Numbered from the stretch's first letter, positions 43,668 through 53,188 are shown. The stretch is 64,000 bases of DNA from CAUZIZ01 sp965219005 (GCA_965219005.1 CBDCMS010000004.1:3658001-3722000); one strand, 5' to 3'. Numbers and translations: made by a program. The notes: generated from the sequence alone by a model not told the origin.

Positions 43668-44669
43668 TCTGGTTATGCACTTAACTCCGGAAAAAGTCAC
43701 CACCTCCTAGTAAAAAAGGTGAGAGACAGGAGGTGAGTGGATGTACGAAAAGATGAATTTGTTGGAGTTTCAAGAGCGTTTTGCCACAGAAGAAGCTTGT
43801 CTGAGTTACCTGATGCAGAAACGCTGGCCGGAAGGATTTGTCTGTCCCCGTTGTGGGGGTCAAGGAGGCTACTGGTTGCAGCACCGGCGATTGATGGAGT
43901 GTCGCCAATGCCGGTATCAGGCTTCTTCCACCGCCGGGACGATTTTCCACAAGACGCGGGTGCCCCTGAGATATTGGTTTTGGACCATCTTCTTGATGAG
44001 CCGTTGCAAAGCGGGCTACACGATGAAGGGACTGCAGAAGCTGCTGGGAATCGGAAGCTATCGGACGGTCTGGATGATGGGACATAAGATCCGACAAGCC
44101 ATGGCCAAACGTAATGACTGCTACCAATTAAGTCACCTGGTGGAGCTGGATGACTCTTTCTTTGGAGGCCGACGACGAGGGAGAAATCGTCGGGGTCGCA
44201 AGCGAGGACGAGGGACCGAAGGCAAGGCCAAAGTTCTGGCCGCGGTGGAGATAACGAAAGCCGGGGGGCCGAGGTTTCTAAGTCTGGATGTGGTCGATGA
44301 CATAACCAGCGACAATGTGAAGCGGGTCGCCTGGGCGAGGATCGACCCCGGAGCTCAGATCCGAAGCGACGCCTATCACGCGTTTGTCGGTTTAGCTCAA
44401 GCCGGCTACCAGCATGAACGCGTCCGGCTCGAGTGGGTGGGGATGGGTTTTGAACAGTTCCCATGGGTTCACACCCTCATTTCCAACTGCAAGACTCAGC
44501 TCCAAGGGACTCAGAAAGCGGTCAGCCTCAAGCACCTTCAACGTTACCTGGCTGAGTTTTGTTACCGTTTCAATCGTCGTTTCTGGGAATCCGAGCTCTT
44601 CGACCGTCTCCTGACAGCCTGTTCGCTCTATCCCACCGTCACCTATCCGGAGTTAAGTGCATAACCAGA
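43668..44669 (+). mobile_element. IS1595-family insertion sequence, intact, with 8-bp target duplication
   Basis: Terminal inverted repeats start at 43668 and end at 44669. At least 23 bases are perfectly complementary (TCTGGTTATGCACTTAACTC at the left). The 8-bp direct repeat TTCTCGAA occurs at 43660-43667 and 44670-44677, as expected for IS1595-type transposition. The element is 1002 bp and carries one transposase gene. Intact ends and target duplication point to a recent insertion. Confidence 0.9.
43741..44664 (+). CDS. IS1595-family transposase
   Basis: 307 residues from ATG 43741. An N-terminal zinc ribbon (CPRCGGQGGYWLQHRRLMEC, then RQC) precedes an ISXO2-like DDE/DDEN domain: first acid in VELDDSFFGG, second in IRSDAYHAFVGL, and the Asn/third acid region HTLISNCKTQLQGT. 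It ends inside the right inverted repeat. All catalytic positions are present, so it should be active. The strand is opposite to the flanking genes. Confidence 0.92.
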   Translation: MYEKMNLLEFQERFATEEACLSYLMQKRWPEGFVCPRCGGQGGYWLQHRRLMECRQCRYQASSTAGTIFHKTRVPLRYWFWTIFLMSRCKAGYTMKGLQKLLGIGSYRTVWMMGHKIRQAMAKRNDCYQLSHLVELDDSFFGGRRRGRNRRGRKRGRGTEGKAKVLAAVEITKAGGPRFLSLDVVDDITSDNVKRVAWARIDPGAQIRSDAYHAFVGLAQAGYQHERVRLEWVGMGFEQFPWVHTLISNCKTQLQGTQKAVSLKHLQRYLAEFCYRFNRRFWESELFDRLLTACSLYPTVTYPELSA

Positions 44670-44723
44670 TTCTCGAATGGGGCCAACGATCCTGGGGGAA
44701 GCACTGACCTGAAACTCGACGCG

Positions 44724-45737
44724 CTAAGCATCCCGCCAGTCGAAGACCACGTTCATCATGGTCTTGTCGCGGCGAAGGGCCATCTCGTAGGGTTCTGCGA
44801 TCTGGGTATAGTGCAGACGGTGTGTTACCAGGCGTTTGGGCTCCAGCAGCCCCTGTGCCATGAGTGATAATAGGTGGGGGCGGTGTCGTTGCTGGCCGGT
44901 CTCGGGGCTCATAGCAGGATAAAGGTCTGGATCGGTGTGGCAGACCGCGATCAAGCTGATTCCTTTGATGTAGAAATACTCCATCGACAGCGGGTTGAAA
45001 TCGAGTTCCTCTTCGCCTCGACCCGATAGGCTGACGATCGCTACTCGTCCATTGGGCCTGACAATCTCTACCGCCGTGCGATAGGCGGGCCAGGGGTTGG
45101 CGGTGAGAATCACCAGATCGATCCCCCGGCCTTCGGTAAACTCATCGAGTTTGCGTTCCAGCTCAGAATCATCGCTGCGAAAAAGGCCATGTGCGCCCAT
45201 TCTATCTGCCATTTCGAGGCGCAGGTCACTGTTGCCAATCGCGGCGATGCGGCCGCCGTAGAGAGGACCAACCGCAACGGCACCCAGGCCCAGCGTCCCC
45301 AGACCCACCACGGCTACCGTCTCCCCTGGGCGAAATGTCGCCTTGTGATAGCAATGAGCGCTCAGAGAATAGAGATTGCCAAAAACGGCATCTTCCGGAT
45401 GGACGCCTTCAGGCACTTTCACCAGATCCGGAGTCACTTTTGCGACATACTCAGACTGGTGATGCATCGAGGACAGGACCGTGTCTCCAACCTGAAAATC
45501 CTCGACCCCTGAGCCAACTCCCTCGATAGTGCCCAGATTACTGTCCCCGACCCAGCGCGGATAATCCGGGGCCCCGGGCACCTGCTCCGCCCCTTCAAAG
45601 TTACCGCGATCAGTGCCGATCTTGAATCCGGTGATCTGAGTGCGAACCCAGACCTGATCCGGCTCCAGGTTTGAAGAATCTAACGGTTGCTCCTCCATGC
45701 GAAGGTCCGAAGGCCCGTACAGAATCGCAATCTTCAT
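44724..45737 (-). CDS. Zinc-type alcohol dehydrogenase (MDR) family protein
   Basis: 337 residues from ATG 45737. A GroES-like N-terminal domain (WVRTQITGFKIGTDRGNFEG, VGDTVLSSMHHQSEYVAK) is followed by a Rossmann fold with TVAVVGLGTLGLGAVAVGPL. The usual catalytic zinc cysteine of the first domain is not evident (FKIGTDR instead of CGTD/ICGSD), and no four-cysteine structural zinc loop is seen, so it may be a zinc-independent reductase or dehydrogenase. HRLHYTQIAEPYEMALRRDK is the usual C-terminal pattern. Substrate is unknown. Confidence 0.8.
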   Translation of the reverse strand: MKIAILYGPSDLRMEEQPLDSSNLEPDQVWVRTQITGFKIGTDRGNFEGAEQVPGAPDYPRWVGDSNLGTIEGVGSGVEDFQVGDTVLSSMHHQSEYVAKVTPDLVKVPEGVHPEDAVFGNLYSLSAHCYHKATFRPGETVAVVGLGTLGLGAVAVGPLYGGRIAAIGNSDLRLEMADRMGAHGLFRSDDSELERKLDEFTEGRGIDLVILTANPWPAYRTAVEIVRPNGRVAIVSLSGRGEEELDFNPLSMEYFYIKGISLIAVCHTDPDLYPAMSPETGQQRHRPHLLSLMAQGLLEPKRLVTHRLHYTQIAEPYEMALRRDKTMMNVVFDWRDA

Positions 45738-45871
45738 CCTCTTCTATGTCTCCCGCCGTATAAGAGTCGAAGGCAGTCTATCCCCAAAGCACACATAGAC
45801 ATAGTGCCCAGATTAACTGGTTCGGAGATCTTCCGGTTTCAGGGATGAGTCAAGACAACCAGGTTCCCTGG

Positions 45872-46189
45872 CTATACTTCTGCAATGCTGGCCAGCGTAA
45901 GGAGCTTCTTGCCACCTTGTTCCTCCACGGTCCCGGTAAACGTGACAGTCTTGGAGCCTTGACAAACATGGGAGCCGTGAAAGTCGCTGGCAACCGAGTT
46001 CTGCACCACGTGGTAGACCGTCTCAGTGCCGCCGTTGGTGACAACGATCACGGGTTCGCAGGAAGCACTCTCATTTCGCATGCATTTGTTGCATCCATCC
46101 ACGCCTTGTCCGGTCACCTCTTCGCCCGAGAAAACGAACGGAACTGCAAGGAAGGCAACGCACACAATCGCAAACACTGATTTCTTCAT
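45872..46189 (-). CDS. Small exported protein, DUF6370-like
   Basis: 105 residues from ATG 46189. Signal peptide FAIVCVAFLAVPFVFSGEE; mature part with CNKCMRNESASCEPVIVVTN and VTFTGTVEEQGGKKLL. The cysteine pair and the final beta-hairpin resemble DUF6370 proteins common in Acidobacteriota and Planctomycetes, which often sit near DUF1501/DUF1549 genes. The ribosome-binding site AGGAGG is good and lies in a tandem 13-base duplication (TATATTTAGGAG twice, 46193-46219), giving two copies of AGGAG. Function is unknown. Confidence 0.7.
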   Translation of the reverse strand: MKKSVFAIVCVAFLAVPFVFSGEEVTGQGVDGCNKCMRNESASCEPVIVVTNGGTETVYHVVQNSVASDFHGSHVCQGSKTVTFTGTVEEQGGKKLLTLASIAEV

Positions 46190-46311
46190 GTCATCCTCCT
46201 AAATATAACTCCTAAATATAAAGAGACGCGCTACTCGGAGAGTTTAGGACAAAGCCAGCTCGAATGACAACTTCTGGTTGGAATCTGGGACCCCAGAACC
46301 TGGAACTCTTC

Positions 46312-47385
46312 CTATTTGGCTGCCCTCAACTTCCTTGTCCCATGCTCGATGCTGCGGTGGTGCGCGGCTAGGACATCAAGACCGAAATCTCCCTCCCAGT
46401 CACGCCAAACCGAGTGACTGTGGTTACCCTGATTCTGGGTATTGTCGTATTCGATCAGGAATTCCGGGGTCTGGACACGATAGTACACACCCTTATCAGG
46501 CTTGGTACTGCCAGTCCAGGCGAAGAGGATCTTCTCTCGCGATGTGGAGTCGAAGCTTTTCATACGCCGGTCCTTGATTGCAGCGGATCCGTTGCCTGCG
46601 TACTCGGCTACCAATGACCGAAGCAGCCCAAAGCTGGAGAAGCCGAGCTCCGAGGCAGGCAGTCCACGGGGCTCATTCTCGAGCCTGGCTCGACGATCCA
46701 CAAAGGTCAGGATGTCGGGATAGGCGACCTCTTGCAGAACTGCTTGATCCCGCTGCTTCGCGTTGAGTGAGGCTACCAGTTGACGCGCGATCTCGTCTTC
46801 GCGGGCCAGCACTTGCATCCCCTTGTCCGGTCCTTCCAGGACGGTATGGGGATTGGCGCCGAAAAAGGCCGGACTGGCCGACACCAGCTTTCCGTTCTTG
46901 ACGGTGAAGTTCAGGGACAGATGATGACCCTCGAAGCGCCAGCCCCAGGCGCTTGCAGCCGACGGCTTGCCGAAGATACTGAAGTAGTACGCCTCCCGAT
47001 CCCGATGTCCGGAGGCATCGTTCTCGAGGATGCGGAGGAGTTCCTCCAGTTTCATTACACCCTTGGCCTTGGCAATTCCCTGGGCACTGAGTCCCGATCT
47101 CAGTAGGTCCTCCGCCAGTTTGTCCTGCTCTTCGCTCAGATACTTATAGCTGACCCCCATGCGGGCATGGCCGTAAGCTGCCTCGACCATCGAATCGGGA
47201 AAATAGTGCCAGTGGAACCGGTGTTCGCCTTCGAAGGGCGTGACGGCAACTGCCTTCTGCATCGCAGAAAGCGAATCGAAAAGACGCGTCGCTGCCCCTA
47301 CCACATCGGGTTCCTCTCCGGGAGGACGAGAGGCAAACATCAGCGAGGCGGCACCCAGGAACAAGATGAATAGTCTGATTTTCAT
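46312..47385 (-). CDS. DUF3500-domain exported protein
   Basis: 357 residues from ATG 47385, with signal peptide LFILFLGAASLMFASRPPGE. DUF3500 features are EGEHRFHWHYFPDS, EAYYFSIFGKPSAASAWGWR and FEGHHLSLNFTVKNG, plus VYYRVQTPEFLIEYDNTQNQ and NHSHSVWRDWEGDFGLDVLA near the end. The many conserved histidines suggest metal binding or a hydrolase-like site, but the activity of the family is unknown. It is transcribed towards the small exported protein, possibly in one unit. Confidence 0.85.
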   Translation of the reverse strand: MKIRLFILFLGAASLMFASRPPGEEPDVVGAATRLFDSLSAMQKAVAVTPFEGEHRFHWHYFPDSMVEAAYGHARMGVSYKYLSEEQDKLAEDLLRSGLSAQGIAKAKGVMKLEELLRILENDASGHRDREAYYFSIFGKPSAASAWGWRFEGHHLSLNFTVKNGKLVSASPAFFGANPHTVLEGPDKGMQVLAREDEIARQLVASLNAKQRDQAVLQEVAYPDILTFVDRRARLENEPRGLPASELGFSSFGLLRSLVAEYAGNGSAAIKDRRMKSFDSTSREKILFAWTGSTKPDKGVYYRVQTPEFLIEYDNTQNQGNHSHSVWRDWEGDFGLDVLAAHHRSIEHGTRKLRAAK

Positions 47386-47435
47386 TAGGTTACTCCAACA
47401 GCGACCGATTATAGCGACATTGGTCAGTCGTTACC

Positions 47436-47550
47436 AAATCCCAAGATACAAGACACAAGATACAAACAAATCTCAAATTCTAAGCACCAAAAACTCCGGA
47501 ATGCTTCGATTCAGGCTTCTCTGTATCTTGTATTTTGTATCTTGGGATTT
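47436..47550. repeat. Inverted repeat with 29-bp AT-rich arms
   Basis: The arm 47436-47464 (beginning AAATCCCAAGATACAAGACA) is the reverse complement of 47522-47550 with two mismatches. Within each arm the unit AAGATACA is itself repeated. The element lies between divergent genes for the DUF3500 protein and the DUF1549 protein, so it is unlikely to be a terminator. Its composition differs from the surroundings, which suggests a dispersed MITE-like repeat. Confidence 0.8.
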
Positions 47551-47634
47551 TCTTACCCGGTTGCATCACAAGGCGTCGCAATCATAGAATTTTTCAGGTC
47601 TCACCGTAAACAACGAGAGCAGGAACCGAGAAAA

Positions 47635-50600
47635 ATGAAGCAGACGCACTCCAGGCCGGTTTTGTTCGTGATTCTTTTAGCCGCATTCTGGCTCCCGGCA
47701 CATGCCGGCCAGAACGACGGCGCAGAGTTCTTCGAGAAGAAGGTACGTCCCTTACTAGCTCAGCACTGCTATGCCTGCCATTCAAGTACAAGCAAGCCCA
47801 TTATGGGAGGCCTGAACCTCGACCAGGAAGCCTCCTTTCACAAAGGCGGCACCAGGGGAGCCCCGATAGAGCTAGACGATCCGCAATCGAGCCTGTTCAT
47901 CAAGGTAGTGCAATACCAGGATGAGAAGCTTCGAATGCCTCCAACGGGCAAGCTTTCGGAAGTCGACATTGCAACCCTCGCCCAGTGGGTCCAGATGGGT
48001 GCACCCTGGGGGGTTGACGGTCCCGACGAGCAGCCATCCGGTACCGGATTCTGGGCTTTCCAGCCTTCCAGTGAGCCGTCTCCGCCAGAGGTTGAGCACG
48101 AGCCGTGGGTTGCGTCACCCATCGACCGCTACATCCTGGCAGCGCTGGAAGCGAAGGGTTTACGGCCTGCACCGCCAGCTGACAAGAGAACCCTACTCCG
48201 GCGGGCAACATTCGATCTGACCGGCCTTCCGCCTACATCCACAGAAATCCAAGATTTTCTGAACGACGAAAGCGATGCCGCATTCGCCAAAGTGATCGAT
48301 CACCTCTTGAATTCGCCCCGTTACGGAGAACGTTGGGGGCGTCACTGGCTGGACGTTGCCCGTTATGCCGATTCGAACGGCCTGGACGAGAACATTCTCT
48401 ACAGGAATGCATTCCACTACCGCGACTACGTCATCGAGGCCTTCAACAAGGACAAACCCTACGACCAGTTTATTCAGGAGCAGCTTGCCGGAGACCTGAT
48501 GTCGGATCCAGGCAACCTGGACATCACCTTGGAACGCTGGCAGGCCACCGGCTTCCTCTCGGTAGGCGCCAAGATGCTGGCCGAAGATGATCCGGTCAAG
48601 ATGGAGATGGACATCGTCGACGAGCAGCTGGACACGGCCATGCGGGCCTTCACGGGCCTTACCGTAGGCTGCGCCCGCTGCCATGACCACAAGTTCGATC
48701 CGATTTCCACGAATGAGTACTACGGCATGGCTGGGATCTTCAAGAGTTCGAAGACCATGGAGCACTTCAAGGTCGTGGCGGAATGGCACGAGTACGTGCT
48801 GGCACCAGAGGAGGATCGGGAGCGGCTCAGGCTCCATGAGGAGAAGATAAAGGCAAAGCAGAAGGAAATCTCACGGGTTACCAGGGCGGAGAACCAGCGG
48901 CTCATTGCTCGAGGCCGTGAAAGAGTGGGCGCCTACCTTATGGCCGCGGAGGATCTCCTGGAGTTCAATAAGACACGACTTCATCCGCTGCTCCCCGAAG
49001 ATGACACGACCTCGCCAAGCGATTCAATCCTCCGGCCGGCCTCCGATTTCGATCGGGGCAACGTCAACCGGAAACTGGAGAAGGGCAAAAACAACGTACC
49101 CGAGAAGGAAGACGCGGACGACCCTGGACGAACTCCCAATTTTGCCGAATACGACATCGAACTTGCCTCGCCGGGAAACTACCAGGTTCAGCTCTTGGAG
49201 ATCGAGGCCGGCAAGGGAACAGCAGACCTCCTGGTTAACCAGGTGCTCATGAAGACGGGAATCGAGGCAATCGAGAACCGTCGCCCCTCCCCCGACTCCG
49301 CTGGCTGGTCCGTCGCCGGAATCTTCCCCATGGTGGCCGGCAAGAACATTCTCCGGCTCGAACACAAGCAGCTCTTCCCTTATTTCGAAAAGCTGCTGAT
49401 CGCCCCTAATCCGCTGCCTGCAGATACGCCTGTTCCCAAAACCCGCGATCAGGTGGCACGGAAATACGAGGTTAATCCCTTCTTCTTGAAACAATGGGTG
49501 GAACGTCTGCGCCGAAGCCGGGGAGCCGTTCATTCTGTGTTCTATCGCTGGCACTCCTACGGTACCGACTCCCAGCTTGACGATTGGAGTTCTCCTGCCT
49601 CCAGCCTCTTTGAAGGCTTCCAACCCGCCAGTCGAGATGACCTGGCCAACCGCTACCAGATTCTGTTTCGCCAGTCGGTCAAGGCTTGGCAGACCCTCTA
49701 CGGGGAACTCGAGAAGAACCAGGAAAAAGGAGAAGAGGACGAGACTCGATCTGAAGAGAAGGAAGAAACCGAAAAGAAGCTCGACGACCCGGCGCTGGAG
49801 GCACTAAGGCAGGTCCTGTATGAGGAGTGGGGACCGTTTCGTCCGCCTGAGGATTTCAAACCCTACTATCGGGAGCAGGCACTTGAAACTCTGGCTCAAC
49901 GCGAGGGCGAGTTGAAAGCCCTGGAGGACACCAAGCCCGAACACCCGAGAGCCATGGGAGTCAGGGAGGGCAAGGAAGTAGGCGATCTTCCGCTGCATGT
50001 CCGGGGAAGCCACTGGAATCTAGCGGATCCGGTACCCCGCGGCTTCCTGAGCTTCGGCTTGGAAGAAAAACCGCGGCTATCCAACAGCTCCCGGAGTGGT
50101 CGGCTTCAACTGGCCCAATGGCTTACGCGGAAAGACCATCCGCTCACCAGCCGCGTGATGTCGAATCGAATCTGGCGCTGGCACTTCGGACGCGGCATCG
50201 TCGCCTCGACAGACAACTTCGGCAAGCTCGGAGAGAGGCCCTCCCATCCCAAACTGCTTGATTGGCTCTCACTCCGTTTCGTGGAGAGTGGCTGGTCGAT
50301 CAAGCAGATGCACCGGCTCATCATGCTCACCAATACCTATCAGATGAGCAGCAAATACTCGTCGGTCGCCGCCGAGCAGGATCCCGAGAACCGGCTGCTG
50401 TGGCGAATGGACCGGCGACGGTTGGAAGCTGAAGCCGTCCGGGACGCGATCATGATGGTCTCCGGAGGTCTCGATTTTGAGATGGGAGGGTCGATCCTGG
50501 GCACCAAGAAGGAGGGCTACGTTGAGAGAGGAAAGATTGACTACGATCGCAACCGGCGGGCGGTGTACCTCCCGGTAATCCGAAGCTCCCTGTACGACTT

Positions 50601-50964
50601 CTTCCGAGCCTTCGACTTCGCAGATCCTTCGGTTTTGAACGGGAATAGAGAATCAAGTGTGATGGCACCCCAGGCGCTGTTCATGATGAACGGCTCCGTG
50701 GTTCTCGACCATTCTCGCCGCTGGGCCAGCGCACTCCTGGGGCGGCAGGATCTGGATGATGCCGGCCGCATTCGGAGGGCCTACGAACAGGCCTTCGCAC
50801 GCCTTCCGGTTCTAGGTGAAACCGAACAGGCCCTGAGTTTCATCCAGCAGATCGAGGGGGCTCTTTCCGACCGGGACGCAGAACCCGGGAAGCGCCGGCT
50901 TCGGGCTTGGCAGAGTTTCTGCCGGTCCCTGATAGCGTCTAACGAATTCGTTTATCTGGGCTGA
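47635..50964 (+). CDS. DUF1549/DUF1553 protein with PSCyt1-type cytochrome c domain
   Basis: 1109 residues from ATG 47635; the frame is open from 47542. After a signal peptide (LLAAFWLPAHAGQ) comes the Planctomycete cytochrome c domain with haem motif C45-Y-A-C48-H49 and later MPPTGKLSEVDIA. DUF1549 starts at SPIDRYILAALEAKGLRP and includes RYGERWGRHWLDVARYADSN and TVGCARCHDHKFDPI. The C-terminal DUF1553 has HPLTSRVMSNRIWRWHFGRG. Such proteins always pair with an exported DUF1501 protein and are thought to act on sulfated polysaccharides or other extracellular polymers, but this is unproven. The partner follows at 51166. Confidence 0.92.
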   Translation: MKQTHSRPVLFVILLAAFWLPAHAGQNDGAEFFEKKVRPLLAQHCYACHSSTSKPIMGGLNLDQEASFHKGGTRGAPIELDDPQSSLFIKVVQYQDEKLRMPPTGKLSEVDIATLAQWVQMGAPWGVDGPDEQPSGTGFWAFQPSSEPSPPEVEHEPWVASPIDRYILAALEAKGLRPAPPADKRTLLRRATFDLTGLPPTSTEIQDFLNDESDAAFAKVIDHLLNSPRYGERWGRHWLDVARYADSNGLDENILYRNAFHYRDYVIEAFNKDKPYDQFIQEQLAGDLMSDPGNLDITLERWQATGFLSVGAKMLAEDDPVKMEMDIVDEQLDTAMRAFTGLTVGCARCHDHKFDPISTNEYYGMAGIFKSSKTMEHFKVVAEWHEYVLAPEEDRERLRLHEEKIKAKQKEISRVTRAENQRLIARGRERVGAYLMAAEDLLEFNKTRLHPLLPEDDTTSPSDSILRPASDFDRGNVNRKLEKGKNNVPEKEDADDPGRTPNFAEYDIELASPGNYQVQLLEIEAGKGTADLLVNQVLMKTGIEAIENRRPSPDSAGWSVAGIFPMVAGKNILRLEHKQLFPYFEKLLIAPNPLPADTPVPKTRDQVARKYEVNPFFLKQWVERLRRSRGAVHSVFYRWHSYGTDSQLDDWSSPASSLFEGFQPASRDDLANRYQILFRQSVKAWQTLYGELEKNQEKGEEDETRSEEKEETEKKLDDPALEALRQVLYEEWGPFRPPEDFKPYYREQALETLAQREGELKALEDTKPEHPRAMGVREGKEVGDLPLHVRGSHWNLADPVPRGFLSFGLEEKPRLSNSSRSGRLQLAQWLTRKDHPLTSRVMSNRIWRWHFGRGIVASTDNFGKLGERPSHPKLLDWLSLRFVESGWSIKQMHRLIMLTNTYQMSSKYSSVAAEQDPENRLLWRMDRRRLEAEAVRDAIMMVSGGLDFEMGGSILGTKKEGYVERGKIDYDRNRRAVYLPVIRSSLYDFFRAFDFADPSVLNGNRESSVMAPQALFMMNGSVVLDHSRRWASALLGRQDLDDAGRIRRAYEQAFARLPVLGETEQALSFIQQIEGALSDRDAEPGKRRLRAWQSFCRSLIASNEFVYLG

Positions 50965-51130
50965 GCAGTCTGATTCGTATGACCTGACAGAGTTTCAGGT
51001 TAGTGTCGCCCTGGGGATACTGGCCCCATTCGAACAGGAAACTCCCCAAGCCAGGAAACCTGACCCTTGGCAATGACCGCGAATCCGCCAGCTAGCGGTC
51101 TGGAAGTTTCAGGTCAGCGACAACTTGGTC

Positions 51131-51136
51131 TATAAT
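51131..51136 (+). promoter_or_regulatory. Consensus -10 box upstream of the DUF1501 gene
   Basis: TATAAT occurs 29 bases before ATG 51166. A -35 hexamer at the proper distance is weak (TTCAGG at 51108-51113). A short inverted repeat ACCTGA/TCAGGT lies further upstream near 50977-50996. The DUF1501 gene may thus have its own promoter in the 201-base gap after the DUF1549 gene. Confidence 0.4.
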
Positions 51137-51165
51137 GCCTGCAGTCGATTCTGCGGGTACCGCTT

Positions 51166-52605
51166 ATGAATAGCCACTGGGATTTTCTTCCCAACCGCCG
51201 GCTTTCACGCCGTCAAATGCTGCGTAGGAGTAGCGCTGGTTTCGGCGGTTTGGCCCTCGCAGCTTTGCTGGGTGAAGAAGCCGGAGCGGCGATCAATGAC
51301 ACCTCTCTGGGCCACTCAAACCCGCTGGCTCCGAAGGCGCCTCACTTCCCTGCCCGGGCAAAGCGAGTCATTTTCCTGTTCATGCACGGAGGCCCTTCTC
51401 AAATCGACACCTTCGATTACAAGCCTCTCTTGCAGCGTGACCATGGGAAGCCACTTCCCTTCAAGCGGCCCAAGGTTGTCTCAAGCGAAACTTACAACCT
51501 CCTCAAGTCTCCCTGGGAGTTCCAACAGTACGGCGACAGCGGTGCCTGGGTCAGTGAGTTGTTTCCCAATGTCGCAGGAATCGTCGACGATCTTTGTTTC
51601 ATCAAGTCCATGCATGCCTCGAACTCGCGCCACGGTGCGGCTCTGCTAGAACTGCATACCGGCAGTGACACCTTCGTCCGTCCCAGCATGGGTTCCTGGA
51701 TCACCTACGGTCTGGGAAGCGAAAACCAGAACATGCCTGGCTTCATCACCATCTGCCCCAGCTTGGGCCACGGCGGCGCCAACAACTACAGCTCAGCCTT
51801 CTTACCGGCTCCCTATGCCGGAACCGCGATGGGAGCCGTGGGGACTCCAGCAAGAGAGGCCAAGATCCCCTTTATTACCAATACCGAGACCTCTCGCGAC
51901 ATCCAGCGGATGGAGCTCGACTTCATTCAGCAGCTCAACCAGCAGCATCTAGCAGCGACCGGACCGGAAGCGGATCTGGAAGGCCGCATCGCGTCCTTCG
52001 AACTGGCGTTCCGGATGCAGACGGAGGCACCCGGACTGCAAGATATTTCGGGAGAGTCTGCTGCCACCCAAAAGCTCTACGGACTCGACGACCGGATGAC
52101 AGAGGATTTCGGGCGCCAGTGCCTGATGGCCCGGCGTCTAGCCGAAGCGGGTGTCCGCTTCGTCCAGGTCAGCCACAGCTACAAATGGGATCAGCACGCC
52201 CGGCTGCGGCGCGACCACCTTCAGAACGCCCGCGAAGTCGACAAGCCTATCGCTGGCTTGATCCGGGATCTCAAAGGTCGGGGGCTGCTCGAAGATACCC
52301 TGGTCCTCTGGGGAGGGGAGTTTGGCCGCACGCCCGCCGCCCAGGGATCGGACGGACGCGATCATAATCCGGAGGGCTTCACTATTTGGTTTGCCGGTGC
52401 GGGTGTCCGCCCCGGTTTCCACTATGGCGCAACCGACGACTACGGCTACTATTCAGTCGAAAACAAAGTGCACATGCACGACCTTCACGCCACCATTCTG
52501 CACCTGCTCGGACTCGATCATACGCGCCTGACCTACCGTTACGCGGGGAGAGACTTCCGCCTCACCGATGTCCACGGTAACGTCGTCAAGGACATCCTTA
52601 CCTGA
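51166..52605 (+). CDS. DUF1501 Tat-exported protein
   Basis: 479 residues from ATG 51166. The N-terminus NRRLSRRQMLRRSSAGFGGL is a twin-arginine signal. The alkaline-phosphatase/sulfatase-like fold shows VIFLFMHGGPSQIDTFDYK, KSMHASNSRHGAALLELHTG, LVLWGGEFGRTPAAQGSDGR and DHNPEGFT. This family forms a fixed pair with DUF1549/DUF1553 proteins, here 201 bases upstream. The metal-binding pattern suggests a periplasmic hydrolase, although the reaction has not been shown. Confidence 0.92.
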   Translation: MNSHWDFLPNRRLSRRQMLRRSSAGFGGLALAALLGEEAGAAINDTSLGHSNPLAPKAPHFPARAKRVIFLFMHGGPSQIDTFDYKPLLQRDHGKPLPFKRPKVVSSETYNLLKSPWEFQQYGDSGAWVSELFPNVAGIVDDLCFIKSMHASNSRHGAALLELHTGSDTFVRPSMGSWITYGLGSENQNMPGFITICPSLGHGGANNYSSAFLPAPYAGTAMGAVGTPAREAKIPFITNTETSRDIQRMELDFIQQLNQQHLAATGPEADLEGRIASFELAFRMQTEAPGLQDISGESAATQKLYGLDDRMTEDFGRQCLMARRLAEAGVRFVQVSHSYKWDQHARLRRDHLQNAREVDKPIAGLIRDLKGRGLLEDTLVLWGGEFGRTPAAQGSDGRDHNPEGFTIWFAGAGVRPGFHYGATDDYGYYSVENKVHMHDLHATILHLLGLDHTRLTYRYAGRDFRLTDVHGNVVKDILT

Positions 52606-52640
52606 TCTCTCAAATTCCAAGATAGATCAAATCAGAAAAC

Positions 52641-53123
52641 CTAGACAAACGTCTTGACGATCTCGCGATGGAGACCTTGGAGTTCACCGTGTGCACGGTT
52701 GATCTCAGCGATCTTCTGGGTGAGCTTCGACATCAGGTGCTTTTTTTCCAGCCCGTTTCGCAGGATGATCTGCAGGTCTTCGTTGTTCCAGGGTTTTTCC
52801 AGGTACTGATACAGCCCCACCTCGTTGATCGCCTTGATCGCGTTCTCTTTGTCGGCGTATCCAGTGAGGATGATCCGGGGCACATCCGGCCTCAGATCTC
52901 GAACCCTACCCAGAAAGCTGATGCCGTCCATTTCAGGCATCAGGTAGTCCGAGATGACCAGATCGACCTCGTTTTCTGCGAAGTAGTCCAGTGCCTGGAC
53001 AGGAGAGGTGAAGGTCAGAACTTCGTAAGAGGTTTCCAGGTTCAAAAATGAGCGGATACTCATCAGCACCATCTCTTCATCGTCGACAATCATCACGACG
53101 CTTTTTTCTTCTGAGTCCGTCAT
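52641..53123 (-). CDS. Single-domain response regulator
   Basis: 160 residues from ATG 53123, preceded by GGAGAGC. The receiver domain has VMIVDDEEMVLMSI, the phospho-acceptor D59 in LVISDYLMPEMDG, T in ILTGYADKE and the lysine K110 in YLEKPW. The GYADKENAIKAINEVGLYQY block is typical of RpfG-like receivers that sense through a partner kinase. The C-terminal 40 residues are helical (KLTQKIAEINRAHGELQGLH) with no DNA-binding or output domain, so it probably acts by protein contact. It follows the histidine kinase gene by 65 bases. Confidence 0.88.
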   Translation of the reverse strand: MTDSEEKSVVMIVDDEEMVLMSIRSFLNLETSYEVLTFTSPVQALDYFAENEVDLVISDYLMPEMDGISFLGRVRDLRPDVPRIILTGYADKENAIKAINEVGLYQYLEKPWNNEDLQIILRNGLEKKHLMSKLTQKIAEINRAHGELQGLHREIVKTFV

Positions 53124-53188
53124 TGCTCTCCAATCAAGAAGTCTCTTCACGCCCTCTGAGGATCTCGCCTGAGCGTTCGCCCCCGTAC

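Noticed and set aside
43737..44464. Antisense frames within the IS1595 element
   Set aside because: They are shadows of the transposase, which has all catalytic motifs and ends within the inverted repeat.
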